This document shows, piece by piece, positions 7,622 through 17,558 of a DNA stretch of 64,000 bases. The translations under genes were made by a program, and so were the position numbers. Numbering within the stretch: position 1 is the first letter of the stretch; every line of letters starts with the position of its first letter. Location: assembly GCF_004000925.1 (NCBI RefSeq), contig NZ_BIME01000001.1:186001-250000 (forward strand), in the 5' to 3' direction. The DNA is from Paenibacillus illinoisensis NBRC 15959. GTDB taxonomy: Bacteria; Bacillota; Bacilli; Paenibacillales; Paenibacillaceae. The notes beneath the pieces were generated by a model. That model made no database searches. It worked only from the letters and a program-made list of their open reading frames with translations, and was not told the origin of the DNA.

Positions 7622-10600
7622 TCACCGTTTAACAACGACTTTAACAGATGATCGTGATGTATTCCCTGCTTGATCTGCTGCCTCATAAGTAATTGTATAC
7701 ACACGGTCCTGACCTTTACCTTTTCCTGTACGTTCAGCCCGAAGCTTGAATTCGAAATCGGGAGTACCGTATGCTGCTCCCTGGATGTCAGGTGACTTGT
7801 TACCATGTCCCTTGCCTTTATCCGGTTGGTTGCTTGTAATGGATATGAGTTTGACAGAGGCTACCCCTGTTCCTTGATCGGTGGCATCCGCTGTAACACG
7901 GATAGTCTCCATTTTGTTTGCATTTTCTTTCAGAAAGGGTTTATTCACTTTGAGCTGCAGTACAGGTGGCGTGGTATCTCTAACGGTTTCCGTCCGGAAG
8001 TTGATAATATAGGATTTCACGCCACCATCTTGCCCCGTAACCTTGACCACGGCCTGACCCGGTACTGCCACAGCTTGCTTCACTTCCACGACCGATTTGC
8101 CGGATAGAGCATCCGCTGAAACAAGCGGCAGCGCGCTGCCTGTATTAACTTCAACCTCATAGTTCTTCTGATATGAGTTAAATTCTGACAGAGGCTTTCC
8201 ATTCACGGATAAACTGGCCAGATCCCGATTTGCATGAACCAATGAAACGTCTAACGATGGATTCCATGCATCAGACCCTGCAAAATGCGTAGCCGGAAGG
8301 TATTTTTCCGCTTCTTCAGCAGTCAGCTGAGTGGACCAGTTACTTCTTCCTTTGGCATTGGCACCAGGTCCATAACTGGCATACTCGGCGAAACGTGCAG
8401 TCTTTTCATTATCAGGATTGCTCCAATTGTTCCATCCTGCCGGGCTGATATGATCATCCATATAACTGTTTATATAGGCAACACTCGCGTTCGGCCGCCA
8501 CGGTCTACCAAGAGCCACATTGCCTGTCAATCCGGATTCGGCAGTAATTCGGCTGTTTAGAAAAACATACCCTGGCTTGCCTTCGGCTGTGGAGGCCGCA
8601 GTCACATAACCATTACTCAGACTATGAATGATGCTGTTCTCAAAGAGAGCAGCGGCGTTCCCAAATATGAAATCAACATCGCCTTCAATGTAACTGTCAA
8701 CATAGTACTGTCTGCCGTCGTTGACATACAACGTGTCCTGCCAGCCCTTCAGGCTGACATCACGGAACACAAGGCGATCCCCGCGTGCAAAAAGGGCTAC
8801 CGCTTGCCCGGCATTGTCACCCGCATCATTCTGTATCGTCAGATGTTCAGCTGTAAAGTCATTCGTTTGAACGCGGAAGCTGTAGCTGTTCGATGTACCA
8901 AGAGGATTGCCGTTCCCGTCTAGTGTGCTAGCCGAATCCCCGTAGACCAGGATGGTGCCTTCACGACTCTCTCCAATCATCCGTAGGTGGGTTTTACTCG
9001 AAGGCACATTCAACTTTTCACGATAGATCCCATCTTTGATTCGGATAATGGTAGGGATAGTCGCATGGTCAGGACTTGCATCTATGGCTTCCTGCACTCG
9101 CTTGAATTCCCCACTACCATCGGAAGCAACAGTCAAAGTGACCGCCGGAGTTTCGAATACGGGAACAGATGACATCCCCTCTCCAGCTTCATTATTTGCC
9201 GTAACCAAATAGTAGTACGTCCTCCCGTTGGTTAGCCCTGAATCGGTATAAGACGTTTCGGTCACCTCCGCAGCAATGGAAGCATACGGCCCATCAGGGG
9301 AGTCACTGCGTTTCACAGCATAGCTGTCTGCTCCCTGTAAGCCTTCCCAGCTCAAAGTAATTCCACCATCTTCCGGCTCTGCATGCAATCCTGTTGGAGA
9401 CATGAGGGTTCCGTCATCAGCGGACGGTCTTGCTCCTGTTGGGGCAGACTCGAGACTATGCGTATCTCCGTTTACAGCAATAATTTTGTAATAGTAAGGT
9501 ACACCGTTCGTGAGCCCTGTATCTGTGTATGAAGTTTGGGACTGCGCTTCAGCTACGACTTCATATGTTCCGTTTAATTCGGTGGAGCGCTTGATCTGAT
9601 AAGTTGCCGCTCCCTCAATCGGTTGCCACTCCATCTCGATTGAATTCGGCTGCGGTTTTACGACAGGCTCAGGCGTAGACAACGCTCTTGATGGCGTAAC
9701 CGCAACAGGCGCTGAATCCGCTCCTTCACCACCAATACCAGTTGCCGAAACTACATAATAATAGGTGACCCCATTATCCAGTCCGCCATCTCGGAAGGAT
9801 GGTTGCGTCAGTTTCGCTGCTACAGAAGTAAATGGGCCATCTGCCTGAACGCTGCGTTTAACCGTGTAATGGCTCGCCTGTTCAATGGGCTGCCATGCCA
9901 ATTCGGCCTGTGCATCTCTGGATTTCCCCTCCAGTTTCTCTGGTGCATCGGGTTTCACGGCATCCTCTGAAGGTGTGACTTCCACTTTGTTGGAAGGTCC
10001 GCTTTCTCCTGAAGCACCTAGTGCAGTGACGACATAATGGTACGTTGTACCATTTACAACCGTTTCGTCGATAAAGCTGGTGTCTGCGACTTCAGAAGCA
10101 ATTAGTTCGTAAGCTGACTCATCCTCTGTGCTTCGTTTAATATTGTAGGTTGATGCTCCTTCGGCTTCGTCCCAATTGAGTTTAACCATACCGTTTCCTG
10201 GCTGTGCAGTGAGCCCTTTAGGTGCTGCCACAGGCTCAACGTAGAGATGAAGGTTATCATAATATATGGTCCCTTTGCCTGTGCCAGGTGTTTTGGCCAG
10301 AATGCGGCCAATTCCATCGGTGAGCACATCCGCCTGGAACGGAATGTTATCCGCTACTCGTACATTGTCGATATAGATATCCGCTTTTTGCATAGCTACA
10401 TTGCCAGTAATCTTCAGGTTGTACCATTGATTGTTTGCTGGTGCATCCATCAGTTTGTGATCCACCCCGTCTCTCTTGTAAACGAGTGTATAGCTATCTT
10501 CTGCGGCGGGAGCAGCAGGTTTGCGTATTTCTATCGAAAGCGGCGTACGGTTTCCGGCGTTATTTTGCAGCTGCAATACATATGCTGTCCCTGGCCAGGA

Positions 10601-13315
10601 AGGTGACATGAGATCCGTTTCCAATACAAAGCTGCCGAGTTGAGGTTGAAAAGAACGTATAAATTGTGTTGTGCCTGGGGCATTATCATACAGTTTTAAT
10701 GACTTTGTCGACGGATTACTGCTGGTTTCAGAAGGGACTTCCGCCACCTCGACCCGATGATCTGCATCCTGGGGATCAGGGAGCACGGCGTAACCAGGTG
10801 GTGTTTGGCTAATCTCAAGTCCTTCAAAGTCATCACGGATATACTCAATGGTTTCAAGCTCCCCTTCGGGTACTGCTTGCGCTTCTTCCGAGGAGAAGCT
10901 GGTTCCTTTCTCATTCACCGCTTTAATGACGTAATAATAGGTCTTTCCAACAGTCAGGTCAGAATCTGTGTACGAAGCAGATGTTATTCCGCTCTGCAGC
11001 TCCGTGTACGGACCACCGGATATCTCGGCTCGGAAAACCGAATACGAAGCTGCATTGTTCACCTCTTCCCAGGATAATACGACTGATTTCGGTCCTGCTT
11101 CTGCGATGAGTTGGGTTGGGTTCGTAGGGAAATCAGCATCCAGTTGCTGAACAGCAGCACCGGAGAAAACAGATGTATTCAGTTTATCCACTTCGTCGTC
11201 CGGTTTGGAGGCATCTGCCGCAAGTCCGACGTAAACCGTGCTGCTCACGGGAAAATCTGTCGTACTCACCACGGACCAGTCTGCTCCGTCTTTGGACACG
11301 AGTGATGTTACCTGATCACCCAGTCGGACCAGCTTCACCCAGTAAGGAAGTGTGATGAATGTCTCTGGTTCCTGAAAGGTGACATCTGCCCCTTGGGATT
11401 CACGCGTCAAATTTACTGCTTTTTGCCCGCCTTTGACATAGGACGTCATCAGCGCGATAAATGGCGAGGAATCGCCCAAGCTCTCACGGATCATTACACC
11501 TGCTTCTGCTCCGTCATCCGTGGCGGTCACCCGATCGACCCGAGCAACGATCTCGCCATTACCCTCCAGTGTCTGGTAGGCATAATGAAAATGATCCGAA
11601 GCACCAGCAATATCACCTGCAGATTTGACGATTACATCCGTTTCTGCAGCACCCAGCTGTGTATGGCCTGCAATGCCAGGTGTTCCGACGTCTGTTGAAG
11701 TCCAGGGCGAAATACTTCCTTCTTTATTAACATGAACGGAGACATTATCCGATTGCGTGGCCGTTCCCGTATTGTCAATTGCACGAACGGTGAGATAATG
11801 TGTACCGTCCTCTACACTGTCCCAGGTCAAAGAATAAGGAGCGGTATCATCTTCGCCCAATTTAATATCGTTTTGATAAAATTCCACCTTGGAGATGGTG
11901 CCGTCCGGATCGGAGGCCGAGGCCACAATTTCAATGGAATCCTCCTCTGTCGCAATCGTATGGTTGGAAGGAGAATCAATAGAGACTACAGGGTTCAATG
12001 ATCCATTGCCTGTAATGCTGTTCAGATACATTTCAAGATGGGTATAACCCGATTCGTGAATTTCATTTCGGTCTGAGGCATCGTTCGGATTCAGCCCTTG
12101 AGCGACTTCCCATTCGTTCGGCATTCCGTCATGATCATCATCGGGCTGCGTGGATAACACCTCTTCAAACTCCAGATATCCTCCCACTTCTTTTTGGGAA
12201 TTGATATGCTGACCGGAACGATTTTTAACATCATTAACGATTCTTGCATCAATCGCATCCCTTCTCGGCAGGACAGCACCAGCTTCGGCAAGAACACGGT
12301 CATACGCCGTTTCCGCATCATCCATAGGCGATGGATTCGCCATGACTACCGGAGAATCAAGCTGGGATTCAGGATTCGCGAGAGTCCCGACACCAAGCCA
12401 GTTATCCGCAGTAATCTCGGGAAATCCGTCTACGATATTGCCGCCTACATGGAGACGCGTATTGGCACTCACATCAAGGAATAGCTGGTCCCTCACGGAA
12501 CGATACGTATTGGGGCCGTATTTGTAATAATTGTTCATCAAATTGTAGTTGCCTTCCTCACCGCCATAGGCAGAGAAAAAGCCCCAGTTGTACACGACAT
12601 TGTTGTATGATTCGGTATTAAATCCGGGAGCCCCGGCAAATCTCGGATTACGGCTTACGTTGTGGGCGATGATATTATGATGAAATGAGGTATTATTTCC
12701 GCCCCAAATGCCGGCATATCCATGCCTGCCCTTTTGGTGGGTCGTCATCAGCATGCTCTCGGCAATGACGGACCACTGCACGGTTGTATTTTCGTTTACA
12801 TACATGCTAAGGACTTCATCCACAGACCAGGTGAATGAACAGTGATCGATGATGATGTTTTTATGATATCGCCCTCCAAATACATCATCCTCACTTGGGT
12901 GTTTGTCTCCAAGCCTGAAGCGCATATGTCTTACGATAATGTTATCTGCCTGAAATGTGGTCCAATAATCGGAGACGGTGATCCCTTCTCCAGGCGCAGT
13001 CTGTCCAGCCAGGGTAAGATTGGAACCTGTTATAACCAGAGGAGCTTCCAGATGAATGGTTCCACCCACTTTGAATACGACGGTTGTATCATTTTGACTA
13101 ACGGCTTCGCGAAGAGAGCCAGGGCCCGAGTCAGCTAGGGTAGTTACTTCGTAAACAGAACCTCCCCTGCCACCAGTCGTATACATCCCACCGCCCTCAG
13201 CTCCAGGAAAAGCAGGCAGCATACCTGAATCTCCTGTTTCTTCCGCAGCAGCCATTCCCGGCAAAACACTGAACAGCATCGATACGATCAAGATGAGCGA
13301 CACAATCCTTTTCAA
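7622..13315 (-). CDS. Secreted multidomain pectate lyase - pectin methylesterase
   Basis: An exported 1,897-residue enzyme carrying two pectin-degrading activities. Order, by approximate residue: signal peptide 1-24; pectate-lyase-like beta-helix 30-440 (opening PAFPGAEGGG); Ig-like domain 443-533; DUF1349-like beta-sandwich 535-725; FN3 domain 730-818; LamG-like sandwich 822-1030; four FN3 domains 1032-1390; pectinesterase (CE8) 1394-1690; cadherin-like domain 1693-1775; C-terminal Ig-like domain. The esterase keeps GQAVAL, GWQDTLY, GDVDFIFG and GRPWRP, which hold the catalytic Gln, Asp, Asp and Arg residues. The esterase would expose galacturonate for the lyase. The start is TTG, eight bases after GGAGGAGGT. 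No SLH or sortase signal is seen, so it is probably released. A cre site lies about 100 bases upstream. Confidence 0.9.
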   Translation of the reverse strand: MKRIVSLILIVSMLFSVLPGMAAAEETGDSGMLPAFPGAEGGGMYTTGGRGGSVYEVTTLADSGPGSLREAVSQNDTTVVFKVGGTIHLEAPLVITGSNLTLAGQTAPGEGITVSDYWTTFQADNIIVRHMRFRLGDKHPSEDDVFGGRYHKNIIIDHCSFTWSVDEVLSMYVNENTTVQWSVIAESMLMTTHQKGRHGYAGIWGGNNTSFHHNIIAHNVSRNPRFAGAPGFNTESYNNVVYNWGFFSAYGGEEGNYNLMNNYYKYGPNTYRSVRDQLFLDVSANTRLHVGGNIVDGFPEITADNWLGVGTLANPESQLDSPVVMANPSPMDDAETAYDRVLAEAGAVLPRRDAIDARIVNDVKNRSGQHINSQKEVGGYLEFEEVLSTQPDDDHDGMPNEWEVAQGLNPNDASDRNEIHESGYTHLEMYLNSITGNGSLNPVVSIDSPSNHTIATEEDSIEIVASASDPDGTISKVEFYQNDIKLGEDDTAPYSLTWDSVEDGTHYLTVRAIDNTGTATQSDNVSVHVNKEGSISPWTSTDVGTPGIAGHTQLGAAETDVIVKSAGDIAGASDHFHYAYQTLEGNGEIVARVDRVTATDDGAEAGVMIRESLGDSSPFIALMTSYVKGGQKAVNLTRESQGADVTFQEPETFITLPYWVKLVRLGDQVTSLVSKDGADWSVVSTTDFPVSSTVYVGLAADASKPDDEVDKLNTSVFSGAAVQQLDADFPTNPTQLIAEAGPKSVVLSWEEVNNAASYSVFRAEISGGPYTELQSGITSASYTDSDLTVGKTYYYVIKAVNEKGTSFSSEEAQAVPEGELETIEYIRDDFEGLEISQTPPGYAVLPDPQDADHRVEVAEVPSETSSNPSTKSLKLYDNAPGTTQFIRSFQPQLGSFVLETDLMSPSWPGTAYVLQLQNNAGNRTPLSIEIRKPAAPAAEDSYTLVYKRDGVDHKLMDAPANNQWYNLKITGNVAMQKADIYIDNVRVADNIPFQADVLTDGIGRILAKTPGTGKGTIYYDNLHLYVEPVAAPKGLTAQPGNGMVKLNWDEAEGASTYNIKRSTEDESAYELIASEVADTSFIDETVVNGTTYHYVVTALGASGESGPSNKVEVTPSEDAVKPDAPEKLEGKSRDAQAELAWQPIEQASHYTVKRSVQADGPFTSVAAKLTQPSFRDGGLDNGVTYYYVVSATGIGGEGADSAPVAVTPSRALSTPEPVVKPQPNSIEMEWQPIEGAATYQIKRSTELNGTYEVVAEAQSQTSYTDTGLTNGVPYYYKIIAVNGDTHSLESAPTGARPSADDGTLMSPTGLHAEPEDGGITLSWEGLQGADSYAVKRSDSPDGPYASIAAEVTETSYTDSGLTNGRTYYYLVTANNEAGEGMSSVPVFETPAVTLTVASDGSGEFKRVQEAIDASPDHATIPTIIRIKDGIYREKLNVPSSKTHLRMIGESREGTILVYGDSASTLDGNGNPLGTSNSYSFRVQTNDFTAEHLTIQNDAGDNAGQAVALFARGDRLVFRDVSLKGWQDTLYVNDGRQYYVDSYIEGDVDFIFGNAAALFENSIIHSLSNGYVTAASTAEGKPGYVFLNSRITAESGLTGNVALGRPWRPNASVAYINSYMDDHISPAGWNNWSNPDNEKTARFAEYASYGPGANAKGRSNWSTQLTAEEAEKYLPATHFAGSDAWNPSLDVSLVHANRDLASLSVNGKPLSEFNSYQKNYEVEVNTGSALPLVSADALSGKSVVEVKQAVAVPGQAVVKVTGQDGGVKSYIINFRTETVRDTTPPVLQLKVNKPFLKENANKMETIRVTADATDQGTGVASVKLISITSNQPDKGKGHGNKSPDIQGAAYGTPDFEFKLRAERTGKGKGQDRVYTITYEAADQAGNTSRSSVKVVVKR

Positions 13316-13412
13316 TAAAATCTACCTCCTCCGGTTTCGTATACTCCAATTGGCAAATGCAGTACTGTGAGGCGATTAACCTTTCAGCAGACCCAATCAC
13401 CCCCTTTATCCA

Positions 13413-13428
13413 ATGTAAGCGTTATCAC
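13413..13428. promoter_or_regulatory. cre site (CcpA) before the pectinase gene
   Basis: ATGTAAGCGTTATCAC matches the catabolite-responsive element WTGNAANCGNWNNCAW at every constrained position but the last. It lies about 100 bases before the pectinase start, as expected for carbon catabolite repression. Confidence 0.65.
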
Positions 13429-13489
13429 AATTGATCAAATTGAATAACCATATTGTCCTGTGAACAAAAAGGTGTAAGGAGTATGTTAT

Positions 13490-13525
13490 GCCCGTATCAT
13501 TTTGATTCATTTAACGGATACGGGC
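13490..13525. other. Stem-loop between GH105 and pectinase genes
   Basis: GCCCGTATC and GATACGGGC form a perfect 9-bp stem with an 18-base loop, just beyond the GH105 stop. No T run follows on the minus strand, so it is a weak terminator candidate and could instead stabilise or process the mRNA. Confidence 0.4.
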
Positions 13526-13544
13526 AATTTACAGGTGGAATGAA

Positions 13545-14690
13545 CTAATCCTTTCGATTTAACAAATATTCATATTCGGTGCAGGCCAGCAAGAAAGCTC
13601 CCAGCCCCTTTTGATCGTTGGTAATGATCGGTTCACTGATATAATAAGCGTAGGTACCGTCCCGTCTCGGTTCTCCTCCAAGACCTGCAACCTGACAGTT
13701 TTTGTACAGATTGACCCAGCCTTCTTTGGTTTCCATGACAAATTCTGAAATTAAACCGGCATAGGCATGCATCAGCGAGTTGAGCCAGCTTTCGTCCTGT
13801 AGCCAACCCAGTCGAATGCCTTTGGCCATGGCATACACGATCATGCTGGAGGCAGAGGCTTCCAGATAATTTCCTTTTCGAGTTCCTTCATTAACCACCT
13901 GATACCATACCCCAGTAGAAGGGTCCTGGAAACTTCGAAGTGCTAACATCGACTCATTTAGAATCTCAATCAGCTTCGGGCGGTCCTGATGAGTGTCCGG
14001 AAGCAATTCCAGTACATCAACCAGCGCCATGACGAACCAACCCATGGACCGGCCCCAGAAGTTTGGCGATTGTCCGGTATTGGGGTCACTCCAAGCCTGC
14101 ATACGCTTCTCATCCCAGGCATGGTAGAGCAGACCCGTTTGCCCGTCACGGTTGTGTTGTGCACAGAGAATAAATTGCCTTGTCACATCATCCAGATTCT
14201 GCTCGTCTTCCTGTTCGAACCGAAGCATATATTCAAGATAAAACGGCGCGCCCATATACAATCCGTCCAGCCAAATCTGATAAGGGTACACTTGCTTATG
14301 CCAGAACGCGCCTTCTGACGTACGGGGGTGACTGCGAAGCTGCTCCCTCAGTTGAGAGGCAGCCATCTTGTATTTTGCATCGCCAGTTAATTGGAACAAT
14401 CCAAACAGCAGCTTGCCGTTATTCAGATGATCAATATTATGCTCATCCTGACGGTACCCGCGGATCGTTCCATCACTTTGTATAAAGTAATCCATATTCT
14501 CGCGGATGTACGCCGCATATTTGCTTTCGCCAGTCACTTTCCACAGCAGCTCAAATCCCTTCAGAATGACCCCGTAATCATAAGACCATTTCCCATGATA
14601 CCCGTTTGCCTCATACAGTCTGGGCGTACGCTCCATAATGGTTTCTGCGGTATGCACTGCCCAAAGGCATGGAGACTGAATATCAATCAT
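13545..14690 (-). CDS. GH105 unsaturated rhamnogalacturonyl/galacturonyl hydrolase
   Basis: A 381-residue (alpha/alpha)6-barrel enzyme of family GH105, the YteR/YesR type. It removes the 4,5-unsaturated uronic acid that lyases leave on the non-reducing end of pectin fragments. The signature IWLDGLYMG lies near residue 140 and holds the Asp that acts as general acid/base in YteR; HAWDE and WGRSMGWF follow. There is no signal peptide, so it acts in the cytoplasm on imported oligosaccharides. It has a full AAGGAGG site. It lies 32 bases after the binding-protein gene, in line with one operon. It is a paralogue of the enzyme at 27780-28925. Confidence 0.9.
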   Translation of the reverse strand: MIDIQSPCLWAVHTAETIMERTPRLYEANGYHGKWSYDYGVILKGFELLWKVTGESKYAAYIRENMDYFIQSDGTIRGYRQDEHNIDHLNNGKLLFGLFQLTGDAKYKMAASQLREQLRSHPRTSEGAFWHKQVYPYQIWLDGLYMGAPFYLEYMLRFEQEDEQNLDDVTRQFILCAQHNRDGQTGLLYHAWDEKRMQAWSDPNTGQSPNFWGRSMGWFVMALVDVLELLPDTHQDRPKLIEILNESMLALRSFQDPSTGVWYQVVNEGTRKGNYLEASASSMIVYAMAKGIRLGWLQDESWLNSLMHAYAGLISEFVMETKEGWVNLYKNCQVAGLGGEPRRDGTYAYYISEPIITNDQKGLGAFLLACTEYEYLLNRKD

Positions 14691-14722
14691 GGTTTCTCTT
14701 CCTCCTTCGATAAGTCATGATA

Positions 14723-16222
14723 TTATTTGTTCTGCACAGCTTGGTACGCTGCCTCATATTCCGTTATAATCTTGTCGCCGCCGGACTTTCTCCAAGTCTG
14801 AACCGCGTCCTGGAATCCTTGCAGATCCAGCTTGCCGAGAATGTATTTATACGTGGCATCCGTGATGATTTTTTGCAGTTCCGATCCTTGCTCCGAGAAC
14901 GTCGCAGATTCCAGGGAGTACATTGGATTAAGCACTGCATATTTCGTGTTTTCCTGAATCAAACGATCGGATTCCACTCGCAATGGGTCCGAATCATGAA
15001 TATCATATCCATTCTCATTCGGACGTGAGGAAGAGAAGGGCTGCACTTCCTGCTCCCAGAGCTTGGTGTCGGTGATCGTTGCCGCATTGCCCTCCAGGCT
15101 GTAATGCACACCCTCGATACCATACGTCATCAACGTGTAGACCTCTTCACTCATGAGATCGTCCATGAATTTCAAGACCTGCTTTAACTCAGCCTCGTCC
15201 TTTACTTCCGATTTGGGGAATGCCAGCAGCCCGCCTACGCCATTGGATGTGGACCAGATTGCACGATCACTTTCTTTACCTGTTGAAGTAATGTCGTTCA
15301 CCATGATCAAATCCATGTCATCCTGTACACCTTTGGCCAGATTGAGCAGGTTTTTGCTATCAAACAGCGCACCAACATAGATTCCTGCTCTTCCCTGTGC
15401 AAAGCCCTCCTGCTGATCTTTTTTTGCCGTTACTGCGAAATCCTGATTGATATATCCGTTATTGTACAGCTCCTTCATATAATCCATCGCCTTAACGTAA
15501 CCTTCGGATTCAAACTCGGGTGTTACCTTCCCATCCTCACTGACCGCCCATCCGCTCGGAGTTCCAAAGTATGAACCCAGTGTCTTGAAAGCACCGAATA
15601 CAAGATCGCTGCGATCAATAAAACCGGTCGTATCTTTGCTGCCATTACCATCAGGGTCCTGCTCGGTAAATGCCTTGGCGACTTCCATCAGCTCTGCAGT
15701 TGTTTTGGGTACAGGTAATCCCACTTTATCGAGCCAGTCTTTACGAATGATGACTCCATTACGGGAAACCTGCTTCTGCATCGGAATCCCATACAACTTG
15801 CCATCGATCGAAGCCGAGTTTCTCATGTCCGCGGAGATCTCTTTCAAATTCGGGAATTCGTCCAGGTAAGGCCCCACTTCCCAGAAAACACCGGCCTTCA
15901 ATGCATTTCGAACCGACGAATTCTCCAGAATGGTGAGTGAAACAATATCAGCCAGAGAGCCGGAGGCTAAAGAGGTGTTCAAACGCTCCTCTTTCGAGGC
16001 ATCCGGAATCCAGGAAAATTGAATATCCGTATTCGTCAGTTCCTCGATTTTGTTCAACACGGTATCCGTCGGCGGCGAAGCAGAATGCAGAATGTTCAAC
16101 CAGCTAATAATAGGCTTTCCATCCGCATTCGTTTGTGGCTCTGCATTCTCTCCTCCGCAGGCACTAAGCAGCAGACTGCCACAAATGGTAAGCGCTATCA
16201 ACTTTGCATAACGGAATTTCAT
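14723..16222 (-). CDS. Sugar ABC importer binding lipoprotein (LplA/YtcQ type)
   Basis: An extracellular solute-binding protein of about 500 residues. The N-terminus is a lipoprotein signal with lipobox LLSACGG. Residues after about 40 follow the family pattern, including KDWLDKVGLPVPKT and DPDGNGSKDTTG, the latter a calcium-loop-like DxDGNG stretch common in this group. It should capture pectin oligosaccharides for the neighbouring permeases. The start chosen is the second ATG, eight bases after AAGGGG; the first ATG, two codons earlier, is too close to that site. It lies in the same direction as the downstream GH105 gene and the upstream LplB-type permease. Confidence 0.88.
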   Translation of the reverse strand: MKFRYAKLIALTICGSLLLSACGGENAEPQTNADGKPIISWLNILHSASPPTDTVLNKIEELTNTDIQFSWIPDASKEERLNTSLASGSLADIVSLTILENSSVRNALKAGVFWEVGPYLDEFPNLKEISADMRNSASIDGKLYGIPMQKQVSRNGVIIRKDWLDKVGLPVPKTTAELMEVAKAFTEQDPDGNGSKDTTGFIDRSDLVFGAFKTLGSYFGTPSGWAVSEDGKVTPEFESEGYVKAMDYMKELYNNGYINQDFAVTAKKDQQEGFAQGRAGIYVGALFDSKNLLNLAKGVQDDMDLIMVNDITSTGKESDRAIWSTSNGVGGLLAFPKSEVKDEAELKQVLKFMDDLMSEEVYTLMTYGIEGVHYSLEGNAATITDTKLWEQEVQPFSSSRPNENGYDIHDSDPLRVESDRLIQENTKYAVLNPMYSLESATFSEQGSELQKIITDATYKYILGKLDLQGFQDAVQTWRKSGGDKIITEYEAAYQAVQNK

Positions 16223-16286
16223 GTTCATATCCCCTTTTTCATGTTTTAAGTTTTGCTGTGATCTATTACAGCGATTCTAAGCCAGG

Positions 16287-17252
16287 TTAATAGACCCCAT
16301 CTTCACCAAACTTTTTGGCAAGCTTGTTGGCTATGATCACCAGAATCAATCCAACCAGGCCTTTGAACAATCCAACAGTAGTGCTGAAGCTTAATTGTCC
16401 GTTCTTCAGGCCGGCTGTGAAGATATACGTATCAAAAATTTCTCCGACCTCCCGATTGAGCGAATTCAGCAGCAGATACATGTGCTCAAAGCCAAGCTCA
16501 AGCGTATTACCGATTTTCAGAATCAACAACGTAATAATTACAGGGCGAATGGCTGGAAGAGTCACATGCCACATTTTGCGTAACCGGCTCGCTCCGTCCA
16601 TATCTGCTGCTTCGTAGAGTTGCGTGTCCACCACCGTAATGGCAGCGAGATAAATGATGGTTGACCATCCGGCCTCTTTCCAGATAATCTGCAAAATGTA
16701 CATGGGACGAAGCCATTCTGGCGAGGTGAGGAAGCTGATTTTGGTTCCGCCAAAAGCAGCAATCATTTCATTAACAACTCCGCCATCCACACTCAGAAAT
16801 ACATAAGTTATGGATACGATGATGACCCATGACATGAAATGTGGAATGTACACGATGGTCTGAATCGAATTTTTGAACATCTTATGCCTGACCTCATTCA
16901 GCATAAGGGCGAGAATAATGGGAATTGGGAAAAAAAGAATCAATTCAAGTGCAAATAACAGTAGTGTATTGCTGAGCAGCATGGCAAAGGTTGGTTCGGT
17001 AAACAGCCGTATGAAATGCTTGAAACCGACCCATGGACTATCCTTGATGCCGAGATACGGCTGATAGTCCTGGAATGAAATGATCAGTCCACCCATCGGA
17101 AAATACTTGAAGATTACGAAGTAGACAAACCCCGGAAGAATCATCAGATATAGAAGTTTGTTGGTGGCTACACTCCTTAATTGATGACCGATTCCCGTTT
17201 TTCGGTGCAGTTTGCCTTGTAACGAAACAACTGGGGAATTGGAATCTTTCAC
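16287..17252 (-). CDS. Sugar ABC importer permease (LplB/YteP type)
   Basis: An integral membrane permease with six predicted segments. The cytoplasmic EAA loop reads YEAADMDGASRLRKMW near residue 215 and contacts the ATPase. It would pair with the YtcP-type permease encoded divergently at 17559. The start chosen is the GTG at 17252, nine bases after a perfect AAGGAGGT. The longer frame from 17300 has no good site and would add 16 residues. No ATPase gene is present, so a shared MsmX-like ATPase is expected to power it. Confidence 0.88.
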   Translation of the reverse strand: MKDSNSPVVSLQGKLHRKTGIGHQLRSVATNKLLYLMILPGFVYFVIFKYFPMGGLIISFQDYQPYLGIKDSPWVGFKHFIRLFTEPTFAMLLSNTLLLFALELILFFPIPIILALMLNEVRHKMFKNSIQTIVYIPHFMSWVIIVSITYVFLSVDGGVVNEMIAAFGGTKISFLTSPEWLRPMYILQIIWKEAGWSTIIYLAAITVVDTQLYEAADMDGASRLRKMWHVTLPAIRPVIITLLILKIGNTLELGFEHMYLLLNSLNREVGEIFDTYIFTAGLKNGQLSFSTTVGLFKGLVGLILVIIANKLAKKFGEDGVY

Positions 17253-17558
17253 TGCTCGCTGACCTCCTTGATCGGTTAACATGTGTTCGAAGTCAAGCAT
17301 ATCCCCTGCGGTTCATTCCGTACATAATCATTAGCTATCATGCTTCCTGCAATCCGAATAGAAGGGCTTGTGACAAGGCTTTTTCCCGTATGGATTGTAG
17401 CTTATGATTATTAACTCGGTTAATGATTATCCTGTTAATCCCCCTGGAATTTCCCTCTCATACCTGCTGCAGCAAGGTCTTAGGATATGATTATATACGT
17501 TATACAGAACCCTTGATATGGTGGGAAGAGACCAATTATTAAGGAGGAACTCATCGAC

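Noticed and set aside
9172..10950. Repeated FN3-coding stretches as possible DNA repeats or a mobile element
   Set aside because: The similarity is at the protein-fold level. The DNA shows no long identical repeats, terminal inverted repeats or transposase.
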